From Phyllobacterium pellucidum (GTDB lineage Bacteria > Pseudomonadota > Alphaproteobacteria > Rhizobiales > Rhizobiaceae), in NCBI RefSeq assembly GCF_013327855.1, contig NZ_JABUMX010000001.1, positions 930,001 through 994,000 of the forward strand: a stretch of DNA of 64,000 nucleotides, written 5' to 3'. Of the stretch, positions 37,103 to 46,115 are shown in pieces. The translations under genes and the position numbers were made by a program. Each line of letters opens with the position of its first letter. Positions within the stretch are counted from its first letter, which is position 1. The notes beneath the pieces were generated by a model. The model was not told the origin of the DNA. It saw only the letters and a program-made list of their open reading frames with translations, and did no database searches.

Positions 37103-38107
37103 CGCATCGCTGGGCTTGATCATCGCTTCGGCCAGGATCTCATAGGACCTGATCCGCGCCTTGTGATCGAAAATCTGTCCCGTGACCATGACTTCATCGG
37201 CGCCGGTGCGTTGCATGAACTCCCCTACACCGGCCTTGACCGTCGCGCGCGAGCCAACGACGCTGCACGACAATGCCTGCCGAAGAATTGCCTTGGAGTG
37301 CAGGTCGAGTGTTTCCTCGTAGTTTTCGACCGGCGGCGGCAGCGGGCCGGGCCTGCCGGTGCGCAAGTTTACGAAGGCCTGTTGCTGCGAGCTCTGCAGG
37401 AGTTTTGCCTCCGCATCTGTTTCGGCCGCAAAGACATTGAGGCCAAGCATTACGTAGGGCTGATCGATATGTCCTGAAGGCTCGAAGCGGGCACGGTAGA
37501 TTTCGATGGCCCGCTCCATTTCCGCTGGCGCAAAATGCGACGCGAAGGCGTATGGAAGCCCGAGCGCCGCAGCAAGCTGCGCGCCAAAGAGGCTAGAGCC
37601 CAATATCCAGACCGGCACGTTCGTGCCAGCACCCGGTACCGCGATGACCCGCTGGCCGGGTTCCGGGTCCAGCAGATAGCCCATCAACTCGACCACATCC
37701 TGCGGAAAACCGTTGACGTCCTGATTGAGATTGCGGCGCAGCGCCTGCGCCGTGATCTGATCGGTCCCGGGCGCGCGGCCGACGCCGAGATCAATGCGGC
37801 CCGGATGCAGCGAAGCGAGCGTGCCGAAGGCCTCTGCTACCATCAGCGGCGCATGATTTGGCAACATGATGCCGCCAGCGCCCACGCGGATGGTCGAAGT
37901 TCCAGCGGCAATATGAGCGATGACGACCGCAGTCGCCGCGCTGGCAATACCGCGCATGCTGTGATGCTCGGCAAGCCACAAGCGGTTATAGCCGAGCCGT
38001 TCGGCATTCTGGGCGAGATCGAGTGAATTGCGAAGCGATTGCCCGGCATTGCTGCCTTCGGCGATCGGTGAGAGGTCGAGGACGGATATTGGGGTCATCG
38101 GCTTCAT
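37085..38107 (-). CDS. LLM-class flavin-dependent oxidoreductase
   Basis: A 340-residue luciferase-like monooxygenase of the group with the [20 protein letters not shown] start, then [10 protein letters not shown] and [44 protein letters not shown], the FMN-binding barrel segment. Members use reduced FMN; the substrate of this subgroup is unknown. The start (ATG 38107) has AGGGG upstream, and the longer frame to 38200 lacks support. It overlaps ureG by 18 bp, tail to tail. Confidence 0.88.
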   Translation of the reverse strand: MKPMTPISVLDLSPIAEGSNAGQSLRNSLDLAQNAERLGYNRLWLAEHHSMRGIASAATAVVIAHIAAGTSTIRVGAGGIMLPNHAPLMVAEAFGTLASLHPGRIDLGVGRAPGTDQITAQALRRNLNQDVNGFPQDVVELMGYLLDPEPGQRVIAVPGAGTNVPVWILGSSLFGAQLAAALGLPYAFASHFAPAEMERAIEIYRARFEPSGHIDQPYVMLGLNVFAAETDAEAKLLQSSQQQAFVNLRTGRPGPLPPPVENYEETLDLHSKAILRQALSCSVVGSRATVKAGVGEFMQRTGADEVMVTGQIFDHKARIRSYEILAEAMIKPSDALSRLA

Positions 38108-38487
38108 ATAGGCGCGCCCCTGCGCGGCGCAATGCGCCCCCGCCGTTTCATGATTCACAAATATTGAAGCATCTTCCCCGAAAGGATCGGACGGTTTCAT
38201 TTATCTGTAGATCGTCGGCTCCCGCATCTCAGGACTCCAAAAAAATTGCCCTTCGGTGCCGCTAACGCGAGCGGGGGGCAATCTGGCTCGAAAGCCATTT
38301 CGAGCCTGGCCGTTGATGTTTTCGATAAATTGTGGAAGAACGCGCATACTGGCGTCCAATCTTTTCCAATTGGCGTGCATGCGCACGCACATGAGTTTAC
38401 CTCTAAATGTCTGACTTATCACATCAAATTGCCGCCGTTGTTCTGCGCAGTATCCATTGATCTGTATTGCGTATTTTAACGTGATTA
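38108..38487. other. Intergenic region between LLM gene and DeoR-type gene
   Basis: About 380 bp with mixed composition, becoming AT-rich toward the DeoR-type gene. No reading frame with a ribosome-binding site, RNA gene or terminator is evident. It probably holds both outward promoters. Confidence 0.5.
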
Positions 38488-38507
38488 TATATGTTTATAT
38501 ACGTTTA
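38488..38507 (+). promoter_or_regulatory. Direct repeat ahead of the DeoR-type gene, candidate operator
   Basis: TATATGTTTA and TATACGTTTA are two adjacent 10-bp direct repeats (9 of 10 identical) in an AT-rich stretch ending 15 bp before the regulator's start codon. Tandem sites at one-turn spacing fit autoregulation by a DeoR-type protein; no experimental motif for this regulator is known to me. Confidence 0.45.
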
Positions 38508-38522
38508 ATGGAGAGCTTTCTA

Positions 38523-39308
38523 ATGGACGTCCCGGCGCTACCAAAAGAACGGCAGAAATTCATCCTCGATCGCCTGCAAAATACGGGAAGAGTCATAGCG
38601 GCAGAGATTGCGGCGGAAGTCGGTGCGACAGAGGACACGGTTAGACGAGATTTGCGGCATTTGGCCAAGGAGGGGCTTTGTCAAAGGGTCTATGGGGGCG
38701 CGTTGACGATCCATAAGATCTCCACCCCTCTGCATGTGCGAGAGGACGAGAATAGGGATCGAAAAAGGCGGCTTGCGCTACGGGCGGTACAACTGTTGAG
38801 GACAGGAGATGTCGTGTTCATTGACGCAGGTTCAACGAACACTGAAATCGCAAGGCTGCTGCCTGACAACTTGAATTTGCGCGTGATCACAAACGCGCCG
38901 GCCGTGGCAAACGCCATCTTGGGCAGGTCCGGTATTGAAGTCGATATTATCGGCGGACACCTCGATCGCACCACAGGTGGCTCGCTGGGAGCACGTGCTG
39001 TTAGCGAAGTTCGATCGATAAGGCCGAGCATCTGCTTCCCGGGCATCTGTGCGCTGGATTCTGAACTGGGACTAACGGCGTTTGATCCTGAGGACGCGTT
39101 TATGAAGGCTAACATTATAGCGTCGAGTGCTCGCGTCGTAGCTGTAGCGACAAGGGAAAAGATCGCCACGTGCGCTCCATATGTTGTCTCAGCCGCCGAC
39201 AAGATTACAGATCTGGTGGTCGAGGCCGGTATCGAGGAAGACACTCTCACTGCATATGCGAAGATTGGATTGGCAATTCAGGTGGTGGATGGACTGAAAG
39301 ATGAGTGA
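38523..39308 (+). CDS. DeoR/GlpR-family transcriptional regulator
   Basis: A 261-residue repressor. The N-terminal DeoR helix-turn-helix spans residues 7-60 (ERQKFILDRLQNTGRVIAAE, then IAAEVGATEDTVRRDLRHLA). The sugar-phosphate sensor domain has the DAGSTNTEIARLLP effector-binding motif near residue 100. The start at 38523 has GGAGAG eight bases upstream; the ATG at 38508 is less likely. It overlaps the downstream MFS gene by 8 bp, so the two are coupled. The effector is probably a phosphorylated sugar or related compound (family knowledge). Codon use is less GC-rich than that of neighbours. Confidence 0.9.
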   Translation: MDVPALPKERQKFILDRLQNTGRVIAAEIAAEVGATEDTVRRDLRHLAKEGLCQRVYGGALTIHKISTPLHVREDENRDRKRRLALRAVQLLRTGDVVFIDAGSTNTEIARLLPDNLNLRVITNAPAVANAILGRSGIEVDIIGGHLDRTTGGSLGARAVSEVRSIRPSICFPGICALDSELGLTAFDPEDAFMKANIIASSARVVAVATREKIATCAPYVVSAADKITDLVVEAGIEEDTLTAYAKIGLAIQVVDGLKDE

Positions 39309-40491
39309 AAGCGGGGCGAAACACCGACTGATTGCCGCAAGGATTTCCACAACTATTGTTTTTCTGGTAAACGGCATTGGCATCGGCGCGTGGGCCGCGT
39401 GCGTGCCAGCTTTGCGCCACTCGCTTTCCCTAACGGATTCTGCCCTGTCTCTTTGCCTCCTTGCGTTCTCGGGCGGTGGGCTCGTTGGCATGCCTGCGGC
39501 GGCTTGGTTGGTCTCGCGTGTGGGCAGTCAATACGCAACGATGCTCTTAGGCTTGATTTTTCCGATCACAATGGTCCTTCCGGGGTTTGCACCCACGCTT
39601 CCTGTTTTGATTTTCGCTGCACTGATCTTTGGCATGGGAAAGGGCTTCCTCGATGTGGCAATGAACACGTTTGCCGCTGCGCTACAGACCGCCTGGGGAT
39701 CATCGATAATGTCGTCTTTTCATGCGGCCTTTAGCGTCGGCGGTCTAGTCGGTTCGATTTCGATCGGCCTGATGTTCGTGAATGGATTGAGCGTCTTGAT
39801 GGGCCTTGCGCTCCTGGCCATTTTTTCCGTGGTAGCGATAGGAGCCTGCATAGCATTTGGACTGCAAGTTAAGATTGAAGAGGGACGTGAGAGAGACACG
39901 CGTGCGTTCGCTATCCCTTCCCCTGCGTTGTTTGGAATTGGATTGCTTTGTTTTCTTGGCCTTCTGATGGAAGGCGGCATGGCCGATTGGTCCGGCGTCT
40001 ACATGACGACCGTTGTCAAAGTGTCCACTGCACAAGCCGCTATGGGATACGCTGCCTTTTCTCTGATGATGGTTGCGGGCCGCGTCCTCGGTGATTGGTT
40101 TGTCGGCGTCTTCGGCGAACGGGCCTCATTGCTGATGGGTGCGACCTCAGCCGCTTGCGGGTTTGCCATCTCACTGGGCAGCCCTACATTTGAACTTTCT
40201 GTGTTCGGCTTCGCATTGGTAGGACTGGGGGCATCAAATCTTGTGCCTCTGCTCTTTAGCGCCGCTTCTCGAACTGTGGGCCTACCTCCAGCAACAGCCA
40301 TTGCGATGACGGCTTCGATCGGCTACGCCGGGTTTCTGATCGGCCCTCCGCTGATAGGCTTCGCGTCTGATCATATCGGGATGCGGCTTGCGCTTGTCTC
40401 ACTATTTCTCTCGGCCGTCCTTATAGGCACCTTTGGTCCGAGGCTGCTTGCCGTCCAAGCTGCGATCAAGCCCTTCAAGCTTAACGCATAG
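39301..40491 (+). CDS. MFS transporter (YbjJ/fucose-permease-like group)
   Basis: A 396-residue inner-membrane protein with 12 predicted helices. The first helix is ISTTIVFLVNGIGIGAWAAC, followed by SLTDSALSLCLLAFSGGGLVGMP, and the central loop is at about residues 195-205 (KIEEGRERDTRAFAIP). The order and lengths fit the MFS group typified by YbjJ. It is translationally coupled to the DeoR-type regulator, so it probably moves the regulator's sugar ligand or an analogue. No catabolic gene is linked, which is unusual for a sugar operon. Confidence 0.88.
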   Translation: MSESGAKHRLIAARISTTIVFLVNGIGIGAWAACVPALRHSLSLTDSALSLCLLAFSGGGLVGMPAAAWLVSRVGSQYATMLLGLIFPITMVLPGFAPTLPVLIFAALIFGMGKGFLDVAMNTFAAALQTAWGSSIMSSFHAAFSVGGLVGSISIGLMFVNGLSVLMGLALLAIFSVVAIGACIAFGLQVKIEEGRERDTRAFAIPSPALFGIGLLCFLGLLMEGGMADWSGVYMTTVVKVSTAQAAMGYAAFSLMMVAGRVLGDWFVGVFGERASLLMGATSAACGFAISLGSPTFELSVFGFALVGLGASNLVPLLFSAASRTVGLPPATAIAMTASIGYAGFLIGPPLIGFASDHIGMRLALVSLFLSAVLIGTFGPRLLAVQAAIKPFKLNA

Positions 40492-40609
40492 CGAGGTTCA
40501 TGGATGCGATGAAACTATTTCGTGGTTGTAGTCGCTAAATCCACGGCATTGTTGTTAAAACAATCGACGAGCCTGCCGCGAGGCTAACGCGGCCGCCCAA
40601 CGGCTGGTC

Positions 40610-40804
40610 TCAGAGCGAACGGGAGTGAAGACGCAGTTCCGGCCCTTTGAGGGCACGCGTCTCCTGCGACAACTGCTCATCGGCCTCACGAATAGCGGTC
40701 TCGATGAAATAAGCGATCATCTCAAAACCTTCATCATCTGCCATGGCGCAGAGTCTCGAGAGTTCGTCTTTTAATTCTTCAAGTTTATTGGCTCTCTTCG
40801 TCAT
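40610..40804 (-). CDS. Small helical hypothetical protein
   Basis: A 64-residue acidic protein: MTKRANKLEELKDELSRLCA, then MADDEGFEMIAYFIETAIRE and a short basic tail. It is mostly helical, with no signal or membrane segment. Start ATG 40804; a second ATG six codons upstream (40822) is possible. The sequence looks like a real small protein (amphipathic helix with conserved-looking DDEGFEMIAYFIE), similar in style to short helical proteins common in rhizobia. Function unknown. Confidence 0.7.
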   Translation of the reverse strand: MTKRANKLEELKDELSRLCAMADDEGFEMIAYFIETAIREADEQLSQETRALKGPELRLHSRSL

Positions 40805-41122
40805 TCCGTTCCATCCATCCAATAAATCCCGGCTCGCCCCATCACATCAGTCCGCCGGCACTAGCCATGAGCAACGCCGGGTGCAAGGCGTTCCACGATA
40901 CTTCCGCGGAATTTCCCCGTCATAGTTAATGTGCTTGTTGATTCCGACAAGACTTCGCACAAACAATAATCGCAACTTGCTCGTATTGAAAAGACCCCAT
41001 ATATCCTCAAATCATTGTGACAACTTGTAATAGTAATATAAACTTTCATTAAAATTTTACATGACGTTGCACAAGCCACTGAAAAGCCTGTCCTATTGCG
41101 TCAAGCCGCAATTAAAGACTTA
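40805..41122. other. Intergenic region
   Basis: About 320 bp, AT-rich from 40980 onward (GC well below the window average). No convincing gene or structured RNA was seen. It may contain the promoter of the small helical gene (minus strand). Confidence 0.45.
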
Positions 41123-41497
41123 TCAAAAATGTGAGAGTTGAACTTCGGCCTTGCCGCAGATTTTCTGTGATTTCGTCTTTACGGCCTGATCGATAATTCC
41201 CGATGCCAAGTCCGAGACGATCTCGACCGCGATATCCTCCGGAAGGCCGGTCTCTTTCATGCCCTTGCGCATCGCAGTTTCGCTGGCCTCGCTGGTGCCG
41301 CAAATATAGGAGCGCGCCTCAAGATAGGCTGCACGTTCAAGCTGCGGGTTGTTGACTTCGTCGCCCTCGCCGCCTTTTGGTACTGAAGACTGCACTTCGC
41401 TCTTGATGCTGAAAGCCTGGACAGGTGCATAGCCCGCGGCAACTGATATTATCAGCCCTGCTGCGAGTACGGGGATACATGATTTAGAGAATTGCAT
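41123..41497 (-). CDS. Exported hypothetical protein
   Basis: A 124-residue protein with a signal peptide (MQFSKSCIPVLAAGLIISVA, then AGYAPVQA with likely cut after VQA). The mature part is acidic and helical, with two Cys (RSYICGTSE, SQKICGKAE) that could pair in a disulfide. The start at 41497 follows GGAAGGGGCAGGG, a strong ribosome-binding region; the frame before it is not needed. It is probably periplasmic and single. The family is not recognised. Confidence 0.8.
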   Translation of the reverse strand: MQFSKSCIPVLAAGLIISVAAGYAPVQAFSIKSEVQSSVPKGGEGDEVNNPQLERAAYLEARSYICGTSEASETAMRKGMKETGLPEDIAVEIVSDLASGIIDQAVKTKSQKICGKAEVQLSHF

Positions 41498-41714
41498 TGC
41501 CCTGCCCCTTCCAACCAAGTTCAACCGGCGCTCGCAGAATTGCTATTCGCCTCATTCATAGGTTGTTAACGGATTGGGGACTGGTTCCGTTCCAATTGTA
41601 TAGTCAACGCTCCGTGATAGAGGCGTGACGGACTGGCGACGCAAATTGCTGCAATGCACCAAATGCAATGCTGCTATGCAATATTGTGCATATTAAATCA
41701 GATCAGTTGAGTTA

Positions 41715-41845
41715 TTCTCAAATCAGGAATTTTCGGCAGCGTCACCTCCTCCCGGCTCTGTCGAAACGGATGGCCTCTCTCCTCCCAGAAGGCTTTCCAT
41801 ACCCAACGAAACCCACCGCACCTCCTCCCGCGGTGGGTTTTGTCG
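41715..41845 (+). ncRNA. nfeR1: NfeR1/alpha-r14-like trans-acting small RNA
   Basis: The region contains CCTCCTCCC at 41745-41753, CTCCTCCC at 41779-41786 and CCTCCTCCC again at 41821-41829. The last one sits in the loop of a terminator hairpin (ACCCACCGC 41811-41819 paired with GCGGTGGGT 41830-41838, followed by TTT and TGTCGTTT). Three unpaired anti-Shine-Dalgarno motifs, the last in the terminator loop, are the defining feature of the alphaproteobacterial alpha-r14 family, of which NfeR1 of Sinorhizobium is the studied member (about 120 nt, osmoadaptation and nodulation efficiency). There is no reading frame here. The 5' end is approximate. Confidence 0.75.
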
Positions 41846-41939
41846 TTTCAGGGCTCTAACCGTCCAGCATCCGGTATGAAGAAAGCCGCCTCGCGAAATC
41901 GCCAGGCGGCTGCACTAAGCACGGTCGAATTCGATAAAA

Positions 41940-42158
41940 CTATTGAGGCGCGGCGAGCTTCGCCGGCTTTGCCGCATCGGCTACGCTCGGTTCCTTCGAC
42001 GGCGATGCGCGTGTGGTCAATGATTTCGGCGGCGGCACGTAGTAGGTATCCTTGGCCGGCGACGGCCCTGATGCGGCCGTGCTGCCGGCCTTCATTCCAG
42101 TGGTGCAGCCCGCAACGACGAGGAGGCCAAGGGCGATGACGGACAGTGCTGCTCGCAT
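41940..42158 (-). CDS. Small putative lipoprotein
   Basis: A 72-residue protein with a lipoprotein signal: MRAALSVIALGLLVVAGC, lipobox VAGC with Cys18. The mature part is short, Pro/Ser/Ala/Lys-rich and probably disordered. The start at 42158 has AGGAATATCGA-type spacing upstream; the longer frame to 42224 would bury the signal. Small lipoproteins of this kind are common in rhizobia; function unknown. Confidence 0.72.
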   Translation of the reverse strand: MRAALSVIALGLLVVAGCTTGMKAGSTAASGPSPAKDTYYVPPPKSLTTRASPSKEPSVADAAKPAKLAAPQ

Positions 42159-42248
42159 TCGATATTCCTTTGCGTGATGGCGCCAAAGGGGCGCTTGAGA
42201 ATCGCTACCCCGTTGACCATTCAATCGTGGCGATACCGCGTCAAGGCA

Positions 42249-43508
42249 TCAGCGAATGAGAATGGCGCGCAAGTCGTTGACATTCGTCCCGGTCGGGCCC
42301 GGCACAAAAAGATCGTCGATCGCTGCGAATGCAGTCCAGGCATCATTGCTGTTGAGGTGTGCCGACGCGTCATTCCCCTTGGCAAGGAGCCGCGCCACTG
42401 TCGTGCTGTCGGCAAAGGCTCCGGCATTGTCCTCGGAACCGTCGATACCGTCCGTATCGGCCGCAAAGGCGCTGATACCATCCACACCGTCGATATCAAT
42501 GGCGAGCGACAGCAGGAATTCGCTGTTGCGCCCGCCCTTGCCTTTGCCGCGAACGGTTACGGTCGTCTCGCCGCCGGAAAGAATGACGACCGGCTTCTTG
42601 AACGGCTGGTCCTTCATAAGAACCTGCTTGGCCATCGCTGCGTGGACGTGGGCAACCTCGCGCGCTTCGCCTTCGATCGCATCCGAAAGGATCACAGCCT
42701 GTATATCCATGGCGCGCGCCACCCTGGCAGCCGCTTCGAGCGAGACCGCAGCAGATGCAATCACATGGTGTTCATGCCCCGTAAAGACGCTGTCCGAGGG
42801 CTTGGGCGCATCGGCTTTGGCCGAGTTGAGATGAGCGAGCGCGGCCTTGGGCAAATCAAGATTGTAGCGTTCGACAATGCGTAGCGCGTTTTCGCGCGTG
42901 GTCTCGTCGGTAACGGTCGGGCCGGAGGCCACGAATGCCGGGTTGTCGCCGGGAATGTCCGATACGATCAGTGAGTAGACGCGGGCCGGATGTGCCGCTG
43001 CCGCGAGCCGCCCGCCCTTGATCGTCGAAAGATGCTTGCGCACCGCATTCATCGCCGAAATGGGCGCGCCCGAGGCAAGCAGCATCTTGTTGACGGCAAT
43101 CTCGTCGTCCAGCGTCATGCCTTCCGGAGGCGAAGGGAGAAGTGCGGACCCGCCGCCTGAAATAAGAGCCACCACCAGATCGTCAGCCGACAGGTCCGAC
43201 ACTGTTTCAAGCAGGCGCTTGGACGCGACCAGCCCAGCAGCATCGGGAACCGGATGCGATGCTTCAATGATTTCGATTTGTTTGCAGGGCGCGCCAAAGC
43301 CGTAGCGGGTGACCACGACACCTTCGAGCGGACCGTCCCAGACCTTCTCGAAGGCGCTGGCCATTTGCGCCGAGCCCTTGCCAGCGCCGATGACAATGGT
43401 CCTGCCCTTCGGCTTCGGCGGCAAGTGTGCAGCAATCGTCCGCTCAGGATCAGCGGCATCAACTGCGGCCTGAAACAGCTTTACGAAGAATTCCTTGTCC
43501 TCACCCAT
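42249..43508 (-). CDS. Glycerate 2-kinase (MOFRL family)
   Basis: A 419-residue class II glycerate kinase that phosphorylates D-glycerate to 2-phosphoglycerate, linking glyoxylate/serine or hydroxypyruvate metabolism to glycolysis. Family motifs are VIGAGKGSAQMASAFE near residue 40, LISGGGSALLPSPPEGMTLDD near 115, NAVRKHLSTIKGGRLA near 155, and the C-terminal MOFRL core GKGGRNSEFLLSLAI and DTDGIDGSEDNAGAF. The start is ATG 43508; a GTG two codons earlier would overlap the upstream Dabb gene by 4 bases. It is the second gene of a two-gene unit. Confidence 0.93.
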   Translation of the reverse strand: MGEDKEFFVKLFQAAVDAADPERTIAAHLPPKPKGRTIVIGAGKGSAQMASAFEKVWDGPLEGVVVTRYGFGAPCKQIEIIEASHPVPDAAGLVASKRLLETVSDLSADDLVVALISGGGSALLPSPPEGMTLDDEIAVNKMLLASGAPISAMNAVRKHLSTIKGGRLAAAAHPARVYSLIVSDIPGDNPAFVASGPTVTDETTRENALRIVERYNLDLPKAALAHLNSAKADAPKPSDSVFTGHEHHVIASAAVSLEAAARVARAMDIQAVILSDAIEGEAREVAHVHAAMAKQVLMKDQPFKKPVVILSGGETTVTVRGKGKGGRNSEFLLSLAIDIDGVDGISAFAADTDGIDGSEDNAGAFADSTTVARLLAKGNDASAHLNSNDAWTAFAAIDDLFVPGPTGTNVNDLRAILIR

Positions 43509-43510
43509 TT

Positions 43511-43822
43511 TCACACTTCCAGATCAAAAACCAAAACGCCCGCAACACTGTCTGCCGTGGCGGCAACGATGCGCCCTGCTATGGCCTGGTGTTCGGGATG
43601 GACGAGATAGGCGTCGCGCGCCGTAGCGTCGGCAAAATCGAGAATAAACCCCTCGGAATAGCCCTTGTCCATGCCTGCCTCCGGGCTGACATTGCCGCCA
43701 TATGAGATTGCCAGCGCACCGGGAAGATTGTCGCAAAGTATTTGCAGATCGCGATAGATCGATTGGCGCTCCTGCGCGGTGACTTCGTCGCGAAAGCGGA
43801 GAAATACACAATGGCGGATCAA
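43511..43822 (-). CDS. Dabb-family (stress-responsive A/B barrel) protein
   Basis: A 103-residue dimeric alpha/beta-barrel-type protein. The start IRHCVFLRFRDE and the C-terminal HPEHQAIAGRIVAATADSV are the Dabb hallmarks. A TTG at 43822 preceded by AGAGGGG gives a protein that begins where the family does; an ATG nine codons upstream is the alternative. It is translationally coupled to the glycerate kinase. The role of Dabb proteins in bacteria is not established. Confidence 0.85.
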   Translation of the reverse strand: MIRHCVFLRFRDEVTAQERQSIYRDLQILCDNLPGALAISYGGNVSPEAGMDKGYSEGFILDFADATARDAYLVHPEHQAIAGRIVAATADSVAGVLVFDLEV

Positions 43823-43952
43823 GACCGGAACCCCTCTAGAATAATGCACGGGCTGGACGTCGTAATGTCCGGCTGCGCATCCTGAACAGATTGCCGGAAA
43901 TTGCGAGCGCTATTTCCGCCTTAAGCCAAAATAACATCAGGCGAAGCAAGGA

Positions 43953-45260
43953 CTACATCGCTTTCGCAAGAAGCTGTTCAACGGAGAGAGCCATAGCAAG
44001 CAGTCGACGGTCCGCGCCGTGTCGCCCAATCAGCATCAAGCCGCCCGGCAAGGCCATGCCGGGCATAGGCAGGCTGATCGCCGTCAGATCGAACTGGTTG
44101 GCTACCTGCGTGTTGCGCAGAAGCAATCCTTCGATCTCCCGGTATCGCTGCTCGTGGGCGGCGACTTCCTTGATCAGTGGTGCAACGATTGGACAGGTCG
44201 GCACAGCAATAAGATCGAAGGCGCTGATCCGCCGATCCATCGCCTCTACAAGCGCACGCCGGCGCTGCATCAACGCGATGTATTCACTCTCGGGGACAGC
44301 AAGGCGGCGAAGCAGAGGACGACGAACACGTTGATCGACATCCAGGCCCTTATCATGCAGCCAGTCGGCGTGGACCCTGCTTCCCTCAATGCCGGCGATC
44401 GAGCCGACGGAGGTTGCGACAGCCATTGCATCGATAAGATCGTCAATCGAGCAATCTGCAAGGATGGCACCGGCGCCCTCGAAGGTGCTTAGGCTAGTCT
44501 CGAATGCCGTAGCGATCGATGGTTCGGTCAGGTCGAAGAGTTGGCTGCGCGGCACACCGATTCGCAGGCCCTTGAGCGCGATGGGCATGGGCACGGCCGG
44601 TAACACATCGGCCATGATGGCATCCGCCAGCGCGCAGTCCGCGACGGAGCGCGCCAGTGGCCCGAGAGAATCAAGGCTGGGAGAGAGCGGAAAGGCGCCC
44701 TGAAGCGGGATGCGCCTTGCCGTTGGCTTGAAGCCGACGACGCCATTCAACGCCGCGGGAATGCGGATAGAACCGCCAGTGTCGGAACCGATGGCTATTT
44801 CGCTCGTGCCTTCGGCAACTGAAATGCCGGCGCCTATCGAAGAACCGCCCGCGACCCGGTCAGGATCACCTGCATTTCCTGCGACAGGATAGTGCGGATT
44901 AAGACCGACCGCTGTAAAGGCAAACTCAGTCATGAGCGTCTTGCCGATGATCACGGCGCCGGCTTTGCGTAATCTTTCCACCACCACGGCGTCGGCTACG
45001 GCGGCTGCAGCGGTTCGTCGGATGACGGATCCCGACAGTGTCGGTTCGCCGGCGACATCGAGAAGGTCCTTGATCGAGACGATGCGCCCGTCAAGCGGAC
45101 CGAGGGAGCCGCCTTCTGCGGCACGTCTGTCCGCAGCCTCGGCGGCGTTGCGCGCCGCGTCAGCATAGACCTTGACAAAGACACGCTCGTCGTCTCGGCG
45201 GGCATCGAGTTTGGCGAGCGCCAGTTCGAGCCGTTCGCGTGCTGATGGTACGGTTTGCAT
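43953..45260 (-). CDS. Amidase-signature family hydrolase
   Basis: A 435-residue amidase. The Ser-cisSer-Lys triad is visible: Lys64 (SIKDLLDVAGEPT), Ser140/141 (AGGSSIGAG), and nucleophile Ser164 (GSDTGGSIRIPAALNG). Such enzymes hydrolyse amides or ureido compounds; the substrate is not predictable, though AtzF/allophanate- or aryl-amidase-like members exist. The start MQTVPSARERLELAL (45260) has a GGGTAGAG site upstream; a longer frame to 45470 would run over the DUF1127 gene and is rejected. Confidence 0.9.
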   Translation of the reverse strand: MQTVPSARERLELALAKLDARRDDERVFVKVYADAARNAAEAADRRAAEGGSLGPLDGRIVSIKDLLDVAGEPTLSGSVIRRTAAAAVADAVVVERLRKAGAVIIGKTLMTEFAFTAVGLNPHYPVAGNAGDPDRVAGGSSIGAGISVAEGTSEIAIGSDTGGSIRIPAALNGVVGFKPTARRIPLQGAFPLSPSLDSLGPLARSVADCALADAIMADVLPAVPMPIALKGLRIGVPRSQLFDLTEPSIATAFETSLSTFEGAGAILADCSIDDLIDAMAVATSVGSIAGIEGSRVHADWLHDKGLDVDQRVRRPLLRRLAVPESEYIALMQRRRALVEAMDRRISAFDLIAVPTCPIVAPLIKEVAAHEQRYREIEGLLLRNTQVANQFDLTAISLPMPGMALPGGLMLIGRHGADRRLLAMALSVEQLLAKAM

Positions 45261-45456
45261 CTCTACCCGCTGCAGTTGTTTGCACCGAGATATAGCGGCT
45301 GGCGATCCAACTTTGGAAGAGGACCTCGCCAACATTCGGTTGCTGCTATGCAGCATCATCAATGCTGCCCTGCAACATTGGCAATTTTCTTGCCTGCCGA
45401 AGCGACGCATATTTCGTTTCAGGGAGGCCAACGAAATTAAAAAGGGGTATAAAAAA

Positions 45457-45600
45457 ATGAGCCTTCGCAACCGTATTCTTCAGTATCGCCAGTACCGCCA
45501 GAATCTTCATGAACTCAGCCGCTGCACCGATCGCAATCTTGCCGATCTTGGTATTGCCCGCGCTGACATCCGCCGCGTTGCCTGGCAGGCCGCACTTTAA
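45457..45600 (+). CDS. DUF1127 small protein
   Basis: A 47-residue Arg-rich protein: MSLRNRILQYRQYRQNLHEL, then SRCTDRNLADLGIARADIRR and a short end. The LxxLxRxxDRxLxDIGxxRxDI pattern defines DUF1127. In Agrobacterium and Rhodobacter relatives, such proteins bind RNA or influence phosphate and carbon metabolism and RNA turnover. AAGGGG lies 8 bases upstream of the ATG. It is divergent from the amidase gene and is followed by a terminator hairpin. Confidence 0.93.
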   Translation: MSLRNRILQYRQYRQNLHELSRCTDRNLADLGIARADIRRVAWQAAL

Positions 45601-45618
45601 TTGCCGCACAATTGATTT

Positions 45619-45663
45619 ATGGCGTTCGTGACCATGTATTCGCGAGCGCCATGTGCATTTTTG
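45619..45663 (+). terminator. Terminator hairpin after the DUF1127 gene
   Basis: ATGGCGTTCG at 45619-45628 pairs with CGAGCGCCAT at 45643-45652 (one G-T pair). A run of five T follows after GTGCA. The position just after the DUF1127 stop fits termination of that short transcript. Confidence 0.65.
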
Positions 45664-45664
45664 G

Positions 45665-46021
45665 CTAGCGAATGAGCGTTCCGGCCAGCATGCCTGCCAC
45701 CGCACCGGCGCTCTTGACCAGGAAATTCCCGAAGTCCGGATGCCGACCCGGGATGAAGTGCTGTGCGTATTCGAGCAATCCGCATGCGAGTACGATTAAG
45801 ACTGTGTTTGCGACCCGTCGCGTGGGATAGGTCAGGCTGAACAGCCCTCCAACCACGACAAAGGCGGTGAGCCGCTCAACATCCGGCCCGAACGGCGTGA
45901 TCGGGCGCAGGCCGATGGGGCCAACTGTTACGATGACCACCAACGCCAGCACAATCCAGGCAAACAGGTGATAGCGCGCGGGGATACCAGCGAGCGCTTT
46001 GTGAAGCCTGCGCCAGTTCAT
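45665..46021 (-). CDS. VanZ-family membrane protein
   Basis: A 118-residue protein with about four transmembrane segments (LFAWIVLALVVIVTVGPIGL, LTAFVVVGGLFSLTY, ANTVLIVLACGLLEYAQHF, SAGAVAGMLAGTLI). The pattern PIGLRPxTxxGxDxERLTAF and the polar EYAQHFIPGRHPDFGNFL loop are those of short VanZ-like proteins of rhizobia. Function is not established; VanZ itself lowers teicoplanin sensitivity, which does not transfer to this group. Confidence 0.85.
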   Translation of the reverse strand: MNWRRLHKALAGIPARYHLFAWIVLALVVIVTVGPIGLRPITPFGPDVERLTAFVVVGGLFSLTYPTRRVANTVLIVLACGLLEYAQHFIPGRHPDFGNFLVKSAGAVAGMLAGTLIR

Positions 46022-46115
46022 TTTGCCTCTCCCCGCGTTGCAATGGACTCAAACGTCAGCACGCTTGATATTTGGGCCAAATCCTGCGCGGAGGCAATCT
46101 GTTGGCGGCCGCTTC

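Noticed and set aside
45261-45470. N-terminal extension of the amidase (70 extra residues)
   Set aside because: It would overlap the DUF1127 gene and its promoter, has no family match, and a proper ribosome-binding site lies before MQTVPSARERLEL.
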